In this document: positions 23,556 to 32,037 of the stretch, piece by piece | Numbering within the stretch: the first letter of the stretch is position 1 | Layout of the letters: each line of letters begins with the position of its first letter | Assembly (NCBI RefSeq): GCF_006912135.1 | Contig: NZ_VIRS01000004.1 | Coordinates: forward strand, 248,001 to 312,000 | From: Cryptosporangium phraense | Lineage (GTDB): Bacteria > Actinomycetota > Actinomycetes > Mycobacteriales > Cryptosporangiaceae | Length of the DNA: 64,000 nucleotides | Reading direction: 5' to 3' | Made by a program: the position numbers and the translations under genes | The notes under the pieces: generated by a model | What the model saw: only the letters and a program-made list of their open reading frames with translations | Databases searched by the model: none | What the model was told of the DNA's origin: nothing

Positions 23556-24424
23556 GCGACGGTTCCGGCGCGCCCGCAGAGGAATTGGCGGGCGCGCCCC
23601 AGCCGCGCCGGGGCGGCGCCCCCCTCCAGCGGCGCCGGGGCGGCGCCCCGGCGCCGCTGATGGTGCCCGCGGTCATCGCGATCGTCTTCCTCGTGCTGCC
23701 GCTGCTCGGCCTGCTGATCCGCGCGCCCTGGTCGGCGCTCCCCCAACTGCTGCGCGACCCGCTCGTCTTCGAGGCGCTGAAACTCTCGCTGATCAGCGCG
23801 GTCCTCGCCACCGCGATCTCCCTCGTCTTCGGCGTCCCGCTGGCCTGGGTGCTGGCCCGGGCCGAGTTCCCCGGCAAGACGCTCCTGCGCGCCCTGGTGA
23901 CGGTCCCGCTCGTGCTGCCGCCGGTCGTCGGCGGCGTCGCGCTGCTGCTCGCGTTCGGACGCCGGGGCATCGTCGGCAAGTACCTCGACGCCTGGTTCGG
24001 CTACACGATCCCGTTCACCACGACGGCCGTCGTCCTGGCCGAGACGTTCGTCGCGATGCCGTTCCTGATCCTCACCGTGGAAGGCGCGCTCCGGGCCGCG
24101 GACCGACGCTACGAGGAGGCGAGCGCGAGCCTCGGCGCCGGCCGCTGGACCACGTTCCGCCGGATCACGCTGCCGCTGGTCGCCCCGTCGGTGCTGGCCG
24201 GCGCGGTGCTGTGCTGGGCCCGCGCGCTGGGCGAGTTCGGCGCGACGATCACGTTCGCGGGCAACTTCCCCGGCACCACCCAGACGATGCCGCTCGCGGT
24301 CTACCTGGCGCTGGAGAACGACCCCGACGCGGCGATCGCGCTCTCGCTGGTGCTGCTGGCCGTCTCCGTGGTGATCCTCGCGGCCCTTCGGGACCGCGTC
24401 GTCCGGACGGGCACCGGCGCATGA
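23552..24424 (+). CDS. modB: Molybdate ABC transporter permease
   Basis: 290 residues. A Pro/Gly/Arg-rich cytoplasmic N terminus (about 35 residues) precedes five to six membrane helices; EAA loop seen as EEASASLGAGRWTTFRRITLPL. GTG start inside the modA stop (GTGA). The N-terminal extension is encoded by a tandem 18-base GC repeat (GCGCCGGGGCGGCGCCCC at 23605 and 23632, period 27), giving QPRRGGAP and QRRRGGAP in tandem; probably a local duplication with no transport role. Confidence 0.93.
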   Translation: MSDGSGAPAEELAGAPQPRRGGAPLQRRRGGAPAPLMVPAVIAIVFLVLPLLGLLIRAPWSALPQLLRDPLVFEALKLSLISAVLATAISLVFGVPLAWVLARAEFPGKTLLRALVTVPLVLPPVVGGVALLLAFGRRGIVGKYLDAWFGYTIPFTTTAVVLAETFVAMPFLILTVEGALRAADRRYEEASASLGAGRWTTFRRITLPLVAPSVLAGAVLCWARALGEFGATITFAGNFPGTTQTMPLAVYLALENDPDAAIALSLVLLAVSVVILAALRDRVVRTGTGA

Positions 24425-25461
24425 GCCTCCTAGCCCACGTCCGCGTCGAGCGACCGACCTTCACTCTGGACGTCCGGCTGCACGCCGACGACGGGCAGGT
24501 GCTCGGCGTGATCGGCCCCAACGGGGCCGGCAAGACGACGCTGCTGCGCGGGCTCGCCGGCCTCACCCCGACGACCGGCGGGCGCATCGAGCTCAACGGG
24601 CGGGTCCTCGACGGCGTCCGGACCGAGGACCGCCGGATCGGCCTGGTCTTCCAGGACTACCTGCTGTTCCCGCACCTCTCGGCGCTGGAGAACGTGGCCT
24701 ACGGGCCGCGGGTGCAGGGCACGCCCAAGCGGGAGGCCCGGGAGACCGCGAGAGAGTGGCTGATGCGCGTCGGGCTGGAAGACCACGCGGGCAGGAAGCC
24801 GGGGCAGCTCTCCGGCGGCCAGTCGCAGCGCGTGGCCCTCGCCCGGGCGCTGGCCACCGACCCCGACCTGCTGCTGCTCGACGAGCCGCTGTCCGCGCTC
24901 GACGCCGGCACCCGGCTACGGCTGCGCACCGACCTGCGGACGCACCTGACGTCGTACGGCGGCCCGTCGCTGGTGATCACGCACGACCCGATCGAGGCGA
25001 TGATCCTGGCCGACCGGCTGGTCGTGCTGGAGGACGGCCGAATCGTCCAACAAGGCTCGGCGACCGAGGTCACGCGCCGACCGGCGACGGATTACGTCGC
25101 TCGTCTCGTCGGCCTGAACCTGTACCGAGGGAGCGCCGCCGACGGACGGGTGGCGATCAGGTCCGGTGGCGAGTTCGTCATCACCGACCGGGACCTGAGC
25201 GGACCGGTCCACGCGGCCGTCCGGCCCTCGGAGATCGCGGTCTACCGCGAGGAACCCACCCACGGCAGCCCACGCAACACCTGGCGCGGCCGGATCACCG
25301 GCGTCGAGGCGCTGGGCGATCGGATCCGGATAGCCGTCGACGGCGAGCCACCGGCGCTGGTCGACGTGACGCCGGACGCTCTCGCCGACCTCGACCTCGC
25401 GGCCGGCCAGGACGTCTGGCTCACGGCCAAGGCCTCGGCGATCACCGCGTACCCGGCATGA
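24421..25461 (+). CDS. modC: Molybdate ABC transporter ATP-binding protein
   Basis: 346 residues. Walker A GPNGAGKTT, Q loop VFQDYLLF, signature LSGGQSQRVALARAL, Walker B LLLLDEPLSALD, H switch VITHDPIEA; C-terminal TOBE-like molybdate-binding domain (about 280-345, with NTWRGRITGVEALGDRIRI). ATG overlaps the modB stop. Energises uptake with ModAB. Substrate assignment rests on the ModA and ModB signatures and the Mop regulator upstream. Confidence 0.93.
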   Translation: MSLLAHVRVERPTFTLDVRLHADDGQVLGVIGPNGAGKTTLLRGLAGLTPTTGGRIELNGRVLDGVRTEDRRIGLVFQDYLLFPHLSALENVAYGPRVQGTPKREARETAREWLMRVGLEDHAGRKPGQLSGGQSQRVALARALATDPDLLLLDEPLSALDAGTRLRLRTDLRTHLTSYGGPSLVITHDPIEAMILADRLVVLEDGRIVQQGSATEVTRRPATDYVARLVGLNLYRGSAADGRVAIRSGGEFVITDRDLSGPVHAAVRPSEIAVYREEPTHGSPRNTWRGRITGVEALGDRIRIAVDGEPPALVDVTPDALADLDLAAGQDVWLTAKASAITAYPA

Positions 25462-25462
25462 C

Positions 25463-25494
25463 GACGGCCCCCGACCGAGCGGTCGAGGGCCGTC
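25463..25494. terminator. Hairpin terminator between modC and the TauD-type gene
   Basis: GACGGCCC (25463-25470) and GGGCCGTC (25487-25494) pair, with one C-A mismatch and a further 5-bp stem CGACC/GGTCG over a GAGC loop. It lies between convergent stops, so it probably serves both transcripts. No U tract. Confidence 0.7.
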
Positions 25495-25507
25495 GCGAGA
25501 AGCAGGC

Positions 25508-26593
25508 CTACAGGCCCCAGTCCATCCGCGGGACGACCGCGGTCTTGACCGAGAACTGGCCGAGGTCCTCGACGCCCGAGGTGTCTTCCCGGTCCTCCTC
25601 GCGCGCCTTCACGACGTGCTTGCCGAACTTGTCGACGAGCGGCCGGTCGCTGTTCCGCTTCAGCCACAGACGCAGCAGGTGACGCTTGCGGCCGTACTGC
25701 GGGTAGTCGATGAACGCGGTCCGCGAGTGCAGAGCGGCGTAGTTCGAGACCCACTGGATGTCACCGGGCTGGAAGTCCATGTCCAGCGCCATGCCCGGCT
25801 CGTAGGTGATCTCGTCGAACAGGCGGATGACCTCGATCTGCGCGTCGGTCAGACGCGGGGTCTCGGGGTAGTCCTGCGCGGTGAAGATGTACGTCGAGCC
25901 GGCGTACATGCTGAACACGCCGTCCTTGATGCTGACGATCGGAGAGGTGTACGTCTTCTCCGGAGCGTCGTGGTCCTGCTTGTACCAGTCGAAGTAGAAC
26001 GGCTCGTGCAGCAGCGGGGCCAGGTCGGGGCGGCGCGACAGGATCTCGTTGTAGATCTGCGCACCGGAGACCAGGCTGGACGCGCCACCCTCCTTGGCCG
26101 GGCGGAGGCAGAACAGCGCCACCGCGTCCGAGCTGTCGGAGTGGAACACCAGCTTGTCGGCGACCCGCGACGACAGCGCCGACGGGTCGTCCATCGTCTT
26201 CGTCGAGGTGGCGATGACGTGGTCGATCAGGTCGGCCAGCTCGTTCTGCTTCATCGGCACGCCGAGGTGCAGGCCGGTGAGGTAGAAGATCGCGCCGGAG
26301 AGCGCGTCCGAGTAGAGCTCGGTCTTCAGGCCCCGGATCAGCACGAAGCCACGACCGCGGTCCATGTCGTACGCCCACTGCTCGATCGCCGGGGCGCAGA
26401 CCGGCAGCGGGTAGTCCGCCTTGGTCACCGTACGGAGGTCGGGGTCGTCCTCGACGAACTGGCGGCCGACGGCCTCGAGCTCGGCGATCTCGGCGTCGTT
26501 CAGCTGGTAGATCCAGGTCTTCTCGTTCTGCAGCTGGTCGCCGCGCCAGGCTGCCGGCCCGGTGACCGGGGACAGGTCCGTGGTGACGGTCAT
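25508..26593 (-). CDS. TauD/TfdA-family Fe(II)/2-oxoglutarate dioxygenase
   Basis: 361 residues. Non-heme iron triad: H151 and D153 in VFHSDSSDAVAL, H289 in AALHSRTAF; 2-oxoglutarate-binding Arg in RHLLRLWL (R308). The family hydroxylates or cleaves ethers, sulfonates, betaines or amino-acid-like compounds with O2 and 2-oxoglutarate. The N-terminal 60 residues are longer than in TauD and resemble the clavaminate-synthase-like subgroup. ATG with a close GGAGAAACC upstream. Transcribed in the same direction as the SnoaL and VOC genes but separated from them by a giant palindrome. Substrate unknown. Confidence 0.9.
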   Translation of the reverse strand: MTVTTDLSPVTGPAAWRGDQLQNEKTWIYQLNDAEIAELEAVGRQFVEDDPDLRTVTKADYPLPVCAPAIEQWAYDMDRGRGFVLIRGLKTELYSDALSGAIFYLTGLHLGVPMKQNELADLIDHVIATSTKTMDDPSALSSRVADKLVFHSDSSDAVALFCLRPAKEGGASSLVSGAQIYNEILSRRPDLAPLLHEPFYFDWYKQDHDAPEKTYTSPIVSIKDGVFSMYAGSTYIFTAQDYPETPRLTDAQIEVIRLFDEITYEPGMALDMDFQPGDIQWVSNYAALHSRTAFIDYPQYGRKRHLLRLWLKRNSDRPLVDKFGKHVVKAREEDREDTSGVEDLGQFSVKTAVVPRMDWGL

Positions 26594-26655
26594 CGTGGTT
26601 TCTCCTCAGACGTGTACTTCAAAGCCCAGCCGGATCACACCGGCGAGTCGGGCCA

Positions 26656-26821
26656 GGTCGTGTTTCACAGGTTCAGGTCGCCGTGGGCGTGGTCCAGGCG
26701 GCGATCCGGCAAGGCGGAGGTCTGTCCGGATACCGCTGTTGTATCCGGACAGACCTCCAACGCAGTCCGGTCGTCGTCTGGGCCGCGGCCACGGCGAGCT
26801 GCTGGCCTGTGAAGCACGACC
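26656..26821 (+). repeat. Long imperfect palindrome, possible hairpin RNA
   Basis: Left arm 26656-26733 and right arm 26741-26821 fold on a 7-base loop. The inner 18 bp (GGAGGTCTGTCCGGATAC) are perfect; beyond two short internal loops, about 45 further positions pair out to the ends. The five single transitions (26663, 26690, 26693, 26698, 26701) are all T-G or G-T across the stem, which a plus-strand RNA would keep as G-U pairs while the minus-strand RNA would have A-C mismatches; one further difference (26687) is G-G. It begins directly at the SnoaL stop. No transposase and no target duplication at the ends. Confidence 0.75.
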
Positions 26822-27195
26822 TAGATTTGTTGCTCGACGGTCTTGCCGTCCCAGTAGTCCCGGCGGTGGGCGATGAGCCCGTCCTCGACCCGGAACCAGA
26901 ACATCCCGCGTACCGAGACCGGTTTGCCGTGCAGCCGGAACGACATCCGGTAGGCGACGGCGGCGCGGTCGTCGTCGACCAGCAGGTCTTCGACGTCGTA
27001 GTGCAGGTTCTCGAACTCGGCGAGGAAACCGCCGAGGCGTTCCCGGTAGGCCGCCCGGCTCCTCAGGCTGCGGCCGGCGGCGGACGTGTGCTCGTTGACG
27101 AAGTCGTCGGTCACACACGCCGCCACCGCGTCGGCGTCCCCGGCGTTCAGCGCGGCCAGGTAACGCTCGATGATCTCGCGGATCAGTTGCCCCAC
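26821..27195 (-). CDS. SnoaL-like (NTF2-fold) protein
   Basis: 124 residues with RYLAALNAGDADAVAACV, DDFVNEHTSAAG, LHYDVEDLLVDDDRAAVAYR and GMFWFRVEDGLIAHRRDYWD, the hallmark of SnoaL/ketosteroid-isomerase-like proteins. Fold members are isomerases, dehydratases, cyclases or small subunits; no specific activity can be deduced. GTG start overlaps the end of the VOC gene by 13 bases, so the two are co-translated. Its stop codon abuts the long palindrome. Confidence 0.8.
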   Translation of the reverse strand: MGQLIREIIERYLAALNAGDADAVAACVTDDFVNEHTSAAGRSLRSRAAYRERLGGFLAEFENLHYDVEDLLVDDDRAAVAYRMSFRLHGKPVSVRGMFWFRVEDGLIAHRRDYWDGKTVEQQI

Positions 27196-27638
27196 TTCTC
27201 GCGGATCGTCGAGAAGACCTTCTGGTTGTGGGAGATCTCGATGACGTTGCCGTCGGGGTCCTTCAGCGCGCAGACGTAGCCGACCTGGCCGCCGATGTCC
27301 TGCGGCTCCCAGTGCAGGTTGCCCATCTCGCGGGCCTTGGCCGCGATCGCGTCGACGTCCTCGCGGTTCGGCACCTCGATGCCGATGTGCGCGAACGGCG
27401 TGAGCTGGCCGTGCGTACCGCCGTGGTCCTTGTTGAAGTCGACCAGGACCAGCACGAACGGGCTGTCGACCTGCTTGTCGTGGGACAGCCACGCGCTCTG
27501 GCCGTCGTCGTCCTTGAAGCGCTCCAGCACGACCAGCGGCGTCAGGGAGGTGTAGAACTCGATGGACTTGTCGAGGTCACCGGCCGGCAACGCGACATGC
27601 GTCCACCGTGCCTGCGTCAACTTCGTGTCGTCCGCCAC
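27183..27638 (-). CDS. VOC-superfamily (glyoxalase/dioxygenase-like) protein
   Basis: 151 residues, one VOC unit of two beta-alpha-beta-beta-beta modules: RWTHVALPAGDLDKSIEFYT at the start, FAHIGIEVPNREDVDAI in the middle, DPDGNVIEISHN at the end. Candidate metal ligands H (WTHVAL), H (FAHIGI) and E (VIEIS) are present. GTG start with AGGAG 8 bases upstream. VOC proteins include lyases, extradiol dioxygenases, epimerases and resistance proteins; none can be chosen. Starts the VOC-SnoaL transcript; the 260 bases upstream toward the aldo/keto reductase show no clear operator. Confidence 0.85.
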   Translation of the reverse strand: MADDTKLTQARWTHVALPAGDLDKSIEFYTSLTPLVVLERFKDDDGQSAWLSHDKQVDSPFVLVLVDFNKDHGGTHGQLTPFAHIGIEVPNREDVDAIAAKAREMGNLHWEPQDIGGQVGYVCALKDPDGNVIEISHNQKVFSTIREKWGN

Positions 27639-27898
27639 GGGGGTACTCCTCTTCGATTCAGCCCTGGCCCTACGCTCTGGCGTTAGGACCACCGTACTGA
27701 GGGCGCCATACGGCCTGAATGTGCCGGGGGGACAAAGAACTGCGTCACACTCTGCCCCCGCACCACATCAGCGCGCCGGGCCGTCTGTGCAAAGGTTCTG
27801 ACGTATCGGTTTGCGCGTGGTTCCCAGCGCCCAATGGGGCCGGCCCTCGCGTGCCGGTCTCCCTGCGCACGGGGGCGTTCCGCAGGAGAGGACATCCG

Positions 27899-28927
27899 TT
27901 GCGCACGCAACTTCTCGGCCGTTCCGGCCTCCACGTGACCCCGCTGGTCCTCGGCACCATGATGTTCGGGGCCTGGGGCAACCGCGACCACGACGACTGC
28001 GTCCGGATCATCCACGCGGCCCTCGACGCCGGCATCAACACGCTCGACGCCGCCGACGTGTACGCGTTCGGCGAGACCGAGGAGATCGTCGGCAAGGCGA
28101 TCAAGGGCCGCCGGGACGACATCGTGCTGGCCACCAAGTTCTGCGAGCCGGTCGGCCCGGGGCCGGTGAACCGCTCCGGCGGCAGCCGTCGCTGGATCGT
28201 GCGCGCGGTCGAGGACTCGCTGCGCCGGCTCGGCACCGACTACATCGACGTCTACCAGATGCACCGGCCCGACCCGGACACCGACATCGACGAGACGCTG
28301 TCGGCGCTCTCCGACCTGGTCCGGTCGGGCAAGGTCCGGACGATCGGCTCGTCGAACTTCCCGGCCGGCGACCTGGTCGAGGCGCAGTGGGTGTCCGATC
28401 GCCGGGGCCACGAGCGGTTCCGCTCCGAGCAGCTGAGCTACTCGATCTTCGACCGCCACGCCGAGTACGACGCGCTGCCGGTGGCCGAGCGGTACGGGCT
28501 CGGGGTGCTGGTGTGGTCGCCGCTGAACGGCGGCTGGCTGACCGGTAAGTACCGGCCGGGCTCGGAGCCCCCGGAGGGCTCCCGGGCGGCCACGAACGCC
28601 GACCACTTCGACTTCCGGGCCGACGACGCCCGGGCGGCGAAGCTGGCCCGGATCGAGGCGCTGGAGGCGATCGCGCGCGACGCGAAGCTCACGCTGATCG
28701 AGCTGGCGCTCGGGTTCGTGATCGCGCACCGGGCGGTGACCGCGGCGATCATCGGGCCGCGGACGATGGAGCAGCTCGAGTCGCAGATCACCGCGGCCGA
28801 CGTCGTGCTCGACCACGAGATCCTCGACCGGATCGACGAGGTCGTGGCCCCGGGTGTGAACCTGCACCAGACCGGGGCGGGCGACCGCCCCCGAGCCCTC
28901 ACCGAGTCGGCCTACCGCCGCCGCTAG
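27899..28927 (+). CDS. Aldo/keto reductase
   Basis: 342 residues, (beta/alpha)8 NADPH-dependent reductase. Catalytic tetrad visible: Asp and Tyr in DAADVYAFG, Lys in LATKF, His in YQMHRPD. NADPH-binding C-terminal segment IIGPRTMEQLESQI. TTG start supported by GAGAGG 7 bases upstream and by family alignment (LLGRSGLHVTPLVLGTM). Monocistronic, divergent from the VOC gene, and followed by a strong hairpin. Resembles general stress/YajO-type reductases; carbonyl substrate unknown. Confidence 0.9.
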   Translation: MRTQLLGRSGLHVTPLVLGTMMFGAWGNRDHDDCVRIIHAALDAGINTLDAADVYAFGETEEIVGKAIKGRRDDIVLATKFCEPVGPGPVNRSGGSRRWIVRAVEDSLRRLGTDYIDVYQMHRPDPDTDIDETLSALSDLVRSGKVRTIGSSNFPAGDLVEAQWVSDRRGHERFRSEQLSYSIFDRHAEYDALPVAERYGLGVLVWSPLNGGWLTGKYRPGSEPPEGSRAATNADHFDFRADDARAAKLARIEALEAIARDAKLTLIELALGFVIAHRAVTAAIIGPRTMEQLESQITAADVVLDHEILDRIDEVVAPGVNLHQTGAGDRPRALTESAYRRR

Positions 28928-28940
28928 ACCCCGGGCAGTA

Positions 28941-28970
28941 CCGTGGCTCCCCCGACGAGGGGAGCCACGG
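28941..28970 (+). terminator. Perfect 12-bp hairpin ending the aldo/keto reductase gene
   Basis: CCGTGGCTCCCC, loop CGACGA, GGGGAGCCACGG. It starts 13 bases after the reductase stop and its right arm directly abuts the ATG of a small lipoprotein gene, so the only ribosome-binding-like sequence for that gene (GGGGAG) lies in the stem. It may both terminate and attenuate. Confidence 0.7.
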
Positions 28971-29129
28971 ATGCGCCTCCGAGCAGCCGGTCTCGCGATA
29001 GCACTGGCCGCGACCGCCACCGCCTGCACCGACGACGGGGAGACCCGGGAACCGAGCCCGCCGCCCACGGCCGCGTCGGTCGCCCCGGCCGGCCCCGTCG
29101 TGACGATGGGCGGCACCGCCGCCGCTTAG
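28971..29129 (+). CDS. Putative small lipoprotein
   Basis: 52 residues: a basic start, a short hydrophobic stretch and a lipobox-like ATAC near residue 19 (MRLRAAGLAIALAATATAC), followed by an acidic then Pro/Ala-rich tail. GC-rich third positions support coding. The ribosome binding site is within the preceding hairpin. The stop overlaps the stop of the convergent FGGY kinase gene (shared CTTA). Could be a real exported peptide or the truncated 5' end of a once longer lipoprotein gene. No function proposed. Confidence 0.45.
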   Translation: MRLRAAGLAIALAATATACTDDGETREPSPPPTAASVAPAGPVVTMGGTAAA

Positions 29130-30433
29130 GTCTGTGACCTGGAGCCCGCCCCCAGGCTGCGGGACTCGGAGGCGGCTCCCAGCTCCAGGAAGCGCGCGTA
29201 GCCCTCCCGATAAGCCTCCTGAGGCTCCGGATCCACCACCGTCACGGCCGGCCGCGGCCACGAGTGGGTCGCGCACGACCCCGGCCCGGCCCACCACCCG
29301 ACCCCCGCCCCGGCCGACAGGGCGGCCCCGTACGCGGCCAGGTCGGTCTCGGACGGCACCTCGACCGGCACCTCCAGCACCGAGGCCTTGATCAGGTTCC
29401 AGAGCGGGCTCCTGGCCGGGTTGCCCGCCGTCACCAGCGTCGTCAGCGTCACCCCACCGGCGGCCAGCCCGGACGCCACGTGGGCCAGCCCGTACGCGGT
29501 CGCTTCGAGCACCGCGCGGGCCAGCTGCGGGCGCCCGGCGTCCGAGCCGAGCCCCACGATCTCGGCCCGCAGCGCCCGGTTCCAGCGCGGAGCCCGCGCC
29601 CCCTCCAGGTACGGCAGCACGAGCACGCCGTCCGCGCCCGGGGGCACCGAGGACGCCAGATCGATCAGCTCCGGGATCCCCACCCCGGTGATCGTCCGGA
29701 GCCAGTCCAGCATCAGCCCGTGGCCACTCACCGGCCCACCCAGGATGTCCAGCCCGGACAGCGCGCTGCGCAGCGCGTACATCCCGGGCAACCGCTCGCC
29801 GGACGGCACCACGACCGCCATGCCGCCGGTCCGGCCGCCGGGATCCATCCCCCGCCCCGGCCGGTCCAGCGCACCGGCCCAGAACGCCAGGTACGCGTCC
29901 TGGGCCCCGGCCACCAGCGGGATACCGGCGGGCAGCCCGTGGCCGCCGTCGGTGTGCCCGATCAACGCTCCGGTGCCCACGACCGGCCCGTACCCGGGCA
30001 ACTCGGGGTCGCCGGGCCAGCGCGACTGGGCCGCGTCGGCGCCCAGCCGGACCGACAGCCAGTCGTAGACCTGCAGCGGGTCGCCCTCGGTCAGCAGCGC
30101 GAGCTGAGCCGCGTGCTGCTCGGCCGGGCTGCCGGTGGCGCCGGCCGGGTTCCGGTACGTGACCGCCAGCCCGCCGTTGGCCGGAACGGTCGTCGGGCTC
30201 TGGCCGCCCAGCGAGATCGCCGCGCACGGCCGGTCGGACGGCAGCTCGGCCAGGATCGCGGCCAGCGCGTCGGCGACGCCGGTGAGCCAGCCGGCCGGGT
30301 CGGCGTAGCCGGCCGGCCACCCGACCGCCCCCGGGTACGGGGCGTAGGCCCGCGCGACGATCTCCCCGTCGGGCCCCAGCGCCAGCGCTCTGGCCGAGTC
30401 GCTGCCCAGGTGCAGCCCCACGACTACCGTCAC
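29126..30433 (-). CDS. FGGY-family carbohydrate kinase
   Basis: 435 residues, ATP-dependent kinase with the actin-like fold. N-terminal GLHLGSDSARALALGPDGEI (phosphate-1 loop, the usual GTQS/GTSS altered to GSDS), middle GAQDAYLAFWAGALDRPG, C-terminal VTAGNPARSPLWNLIKA corresponding to the FGGY signature 2 (GGxxxSxxWxQ). Shorter than xylulokinase (about 480-500). GTG start overlaps the amidase stop. Last gene of the transporter operon, so it should phosphorylate a polyol or sugar entering through or released after BMP-type import (inference). Confidence 0.85.
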   Translation of the reverse strand: MTVVVGLHLGSDSARALALGPDGEIVARAYAPYPGAVGWPAGYADPAGWLTGVADALAAILAELPSDRPCAAISLGGQSPTTVPANGGLAVTYRNPAGATGSPAEQHAAQLALLTEGDPLQVYDWLSVRLGADAAQSRWPGDPELPGYGPVVGTGALIGHTDGGHGLPAGIPLVAGAQDAYLAFWAGALDRPGRGMDPGGRTGGMAVVVPSGERLPGMYALRSALSGLDILGGPVSGHGLMLDWLRTITGVGIPELIDLASSVPPGADGVLVLPYLEGARAPRWNRALRAEIVGLGSDAGRPQLARAVLEATAYGLAHVASGLAAGGVTLTTLVTAGNPARSPLWNLIKASVLEVPVEVPSETDLAAYGAALSAGAGVGWWAGPGSCATHSWPRPAVTVVDPEPQEAYREGYARFLELGAASESRSLGAGSRSQT

Positions 30434-32037
30434 GCCAATCCCCCCAAGAAAGCCGGTCGAGCGCGATGCCAGGCCGTCCGCTGTTGATACGCGTCCCCGG
30501 CGCGTAGCACCAGCCCTTCGTCGAACGGGGCCCCGACGATCTGCAGGCCCAGCGGCATCCGGTCCGGAGTGAACCCCATCGGCACCGACAGCGCCGGGTT
30601 GCCGACCACGTTCCAGTACGGCGCGTAGACCGCGAAGAACTCCCCGCTCTCGAACATCCGGTCCAGCCGGTCGTAGGGCGTGGCCGCGACCGCGGCGGTC
30701 GGCGTCACGACCAGGTCGACGTCGTCGAACAGAGCCGAGACGGCCTCCTGGCCGGCCCGACGTACCCGCTGAGCCTGCACGTAGTCGGCCGCGGTGAAGT
30801 CTTCGGCGACCCCGATCGTCGCCAGCGTGTTCGCGAAGAAGTCCGAAGCCCGCAGCGCGAAGTCCGCCCGGTGGTACGCCAGCGCTTCGCTCAGCGTCAG
30901 CACGATCGAGGCCGCGGCGATCTCCGGATACAGCGGCAGCGACACCTCGACCAGGTCGGCCCCCAGCGCCGCCAACTCGGCCAGCGCGGCGTCGAGCACG
31001 GAATCCAGCGAGGGATCGGCCACCGGCGAAGACAGCCGGTCGACCCCGATCCGCACCCCGGCGAGATCCCCGGTCAGCGCGTCGAGATACCCGGGCACCG
31101 CGACCTCGGCCGCGCTCGGATCCAGCGGAGAAGCCCCGGCGATCACCGACAGCAGCAGCGCGCAGTCCCGGGCGGTCGTCGCCATCGGCCCGATCGTGTC
31201 GGTCGACCAACCCATCGGCACTCCACCGGTCCGCGGCACGCGTCCGTAGGTGGGTTTGAGGCCGGTCGTGCCGCAGAACGCGGACGGCATCCGGATGCTG
31301 CCACCGGAGTCGGTGCCCAGTGCCCCCAGAAACGCCCCGGCGAGCAGCCCGGCCGCGTTTCCGGCACTCGACCCGCCGGTCCAGCGAGCGGCGTCCCAGG
31401 GATTTCTGGGCACCGGCAACGGCTTGCTGAAGTCCGGCGAACCGCAGCCGTACTCCGAGGTGAGGGTCTTGCCGACGATCACCGCTCCGGCCGCGCGCAG
31501 GCGTGCGACCGCGGTCGCGTCCGATCCGTCGTCGTCCGGCGGGACCAGGCTGCCGGCGCTCGTCGGACCGTCGAGGGTGGTCAGCAGGTCCTTGACCCCG
31601 ATCGGGATCCCGGCCAGCGGACCGAGCGGCTCCCCGGCCTCCCGGGCCCGGTCGACCCGCTCGGCGGCGGCGCGGGCCGCGTCGGGAAACCGGGAGAGGA
31701 AGATGCCGAGCTCGGCGTCGGTCTTGTCGGCGACCGCCAGCGCGGCGTCCACCAGTTCGGTGCTGCGCACCGCGCCCGCTCGCAGCGCTTCCGCCGCGCC
31801 CGCGAGCGTCTGCAGGTCCGTCTCTTTTATTACGCCCGGCCGCGAACCACCGAGGGGCATGCGCGAGCCGTAGGTGGTCGGACCGGCCGGGTCGAGCCGC
31901 TCGGCCAGGTCACTGACCTCGGCCGGACGGCGCGGGGACGCCGGCGCGGCGCTGAACACCGCGGCCGGCTCGGTGCCGCGCGGGATCGGGGCGGCGTGCA
32001 GCCGCTCCGCGAACTCCCGCGCAGCACCGCCGACCAT
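30430..32037 (-). CDS. Amidase (amidase-signature family)
   Basis: 535 residues. Ser-cisSer-Lys triad: K149 in PIGVKDLLTT, S223 in TGGSSAGNAAG, S247 in TDSGGSIRMP. Hydrolyses an amide or urea-type bond to acid plus ammonia or amine. The first 65-70 residues precede the core (which begins near KETDLQTLAG) and have low-complexity, Pro/Ala-rich character, longer than in most homologues; PLGGSRPGV is just before the core. ATG overlaps the stop of the permease (ATGA). Together with the downstream kinase and the importer, it suggests an amide substrate is brought in and opened inside the cell (inference). Confidence 0.9.
   Translation of the reverse strand: MVGGAAREFAERLHAAPIPRGTEPAAVFSAAPASPRRPAEVSDLAERLDPAGPTTYGSRMPLGGSRPGVIKETDLQTLAGAAEALRAGAVRSTELVDAALAVADKTDAELGIFLSRFPDAARAAAERVDRAREAGEPLGPLAGIPIGVKDLLTTLDGPTSAGSLVPPDDDGSDATAVARLRAAGAVIVGKTLTSEYGCGSPDFSKPLPVPRNPWDAARWTGGSSAGNAAGLLAGAFLGALGTDSGGSIRMPSAFCGTTGLKPTYGRVPRTGGVPMGWSTDTIGPMATTARDCALLLSVIAGASPLDPSAAEVAVPGYLDALTGDLAGVRIGVDRLSSPVADPSLDSVLDAALAELAALGADLVEVSLPLYPEIAAASIVLTLSEALAYHRADFALRASDFFANTLATIGVAEDFTAADYVQAQRVRRAGQEAVSALFDDVDLVVTPTAAVAATPYDRLDRMFESGEFFAVYAPYWNVVGNPALSVPMGFTPDRMPLGLQIVGAPFDEGLVLRAGDAYQQRTAWHRARPAFLGGLA

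Noticed and set aside
23605-23649. Start of a CRISPR or tandem array
   Set aside because: Only two copies, inside a coding sequence, with a nine-codon period.
26656-26821. Palindrome as an insertion sequence or its remnant
   Set aside because: No transposase frame between the arms (only a 7-base loop) and no direct repeat at the ends; kept instead as a hairpin element.
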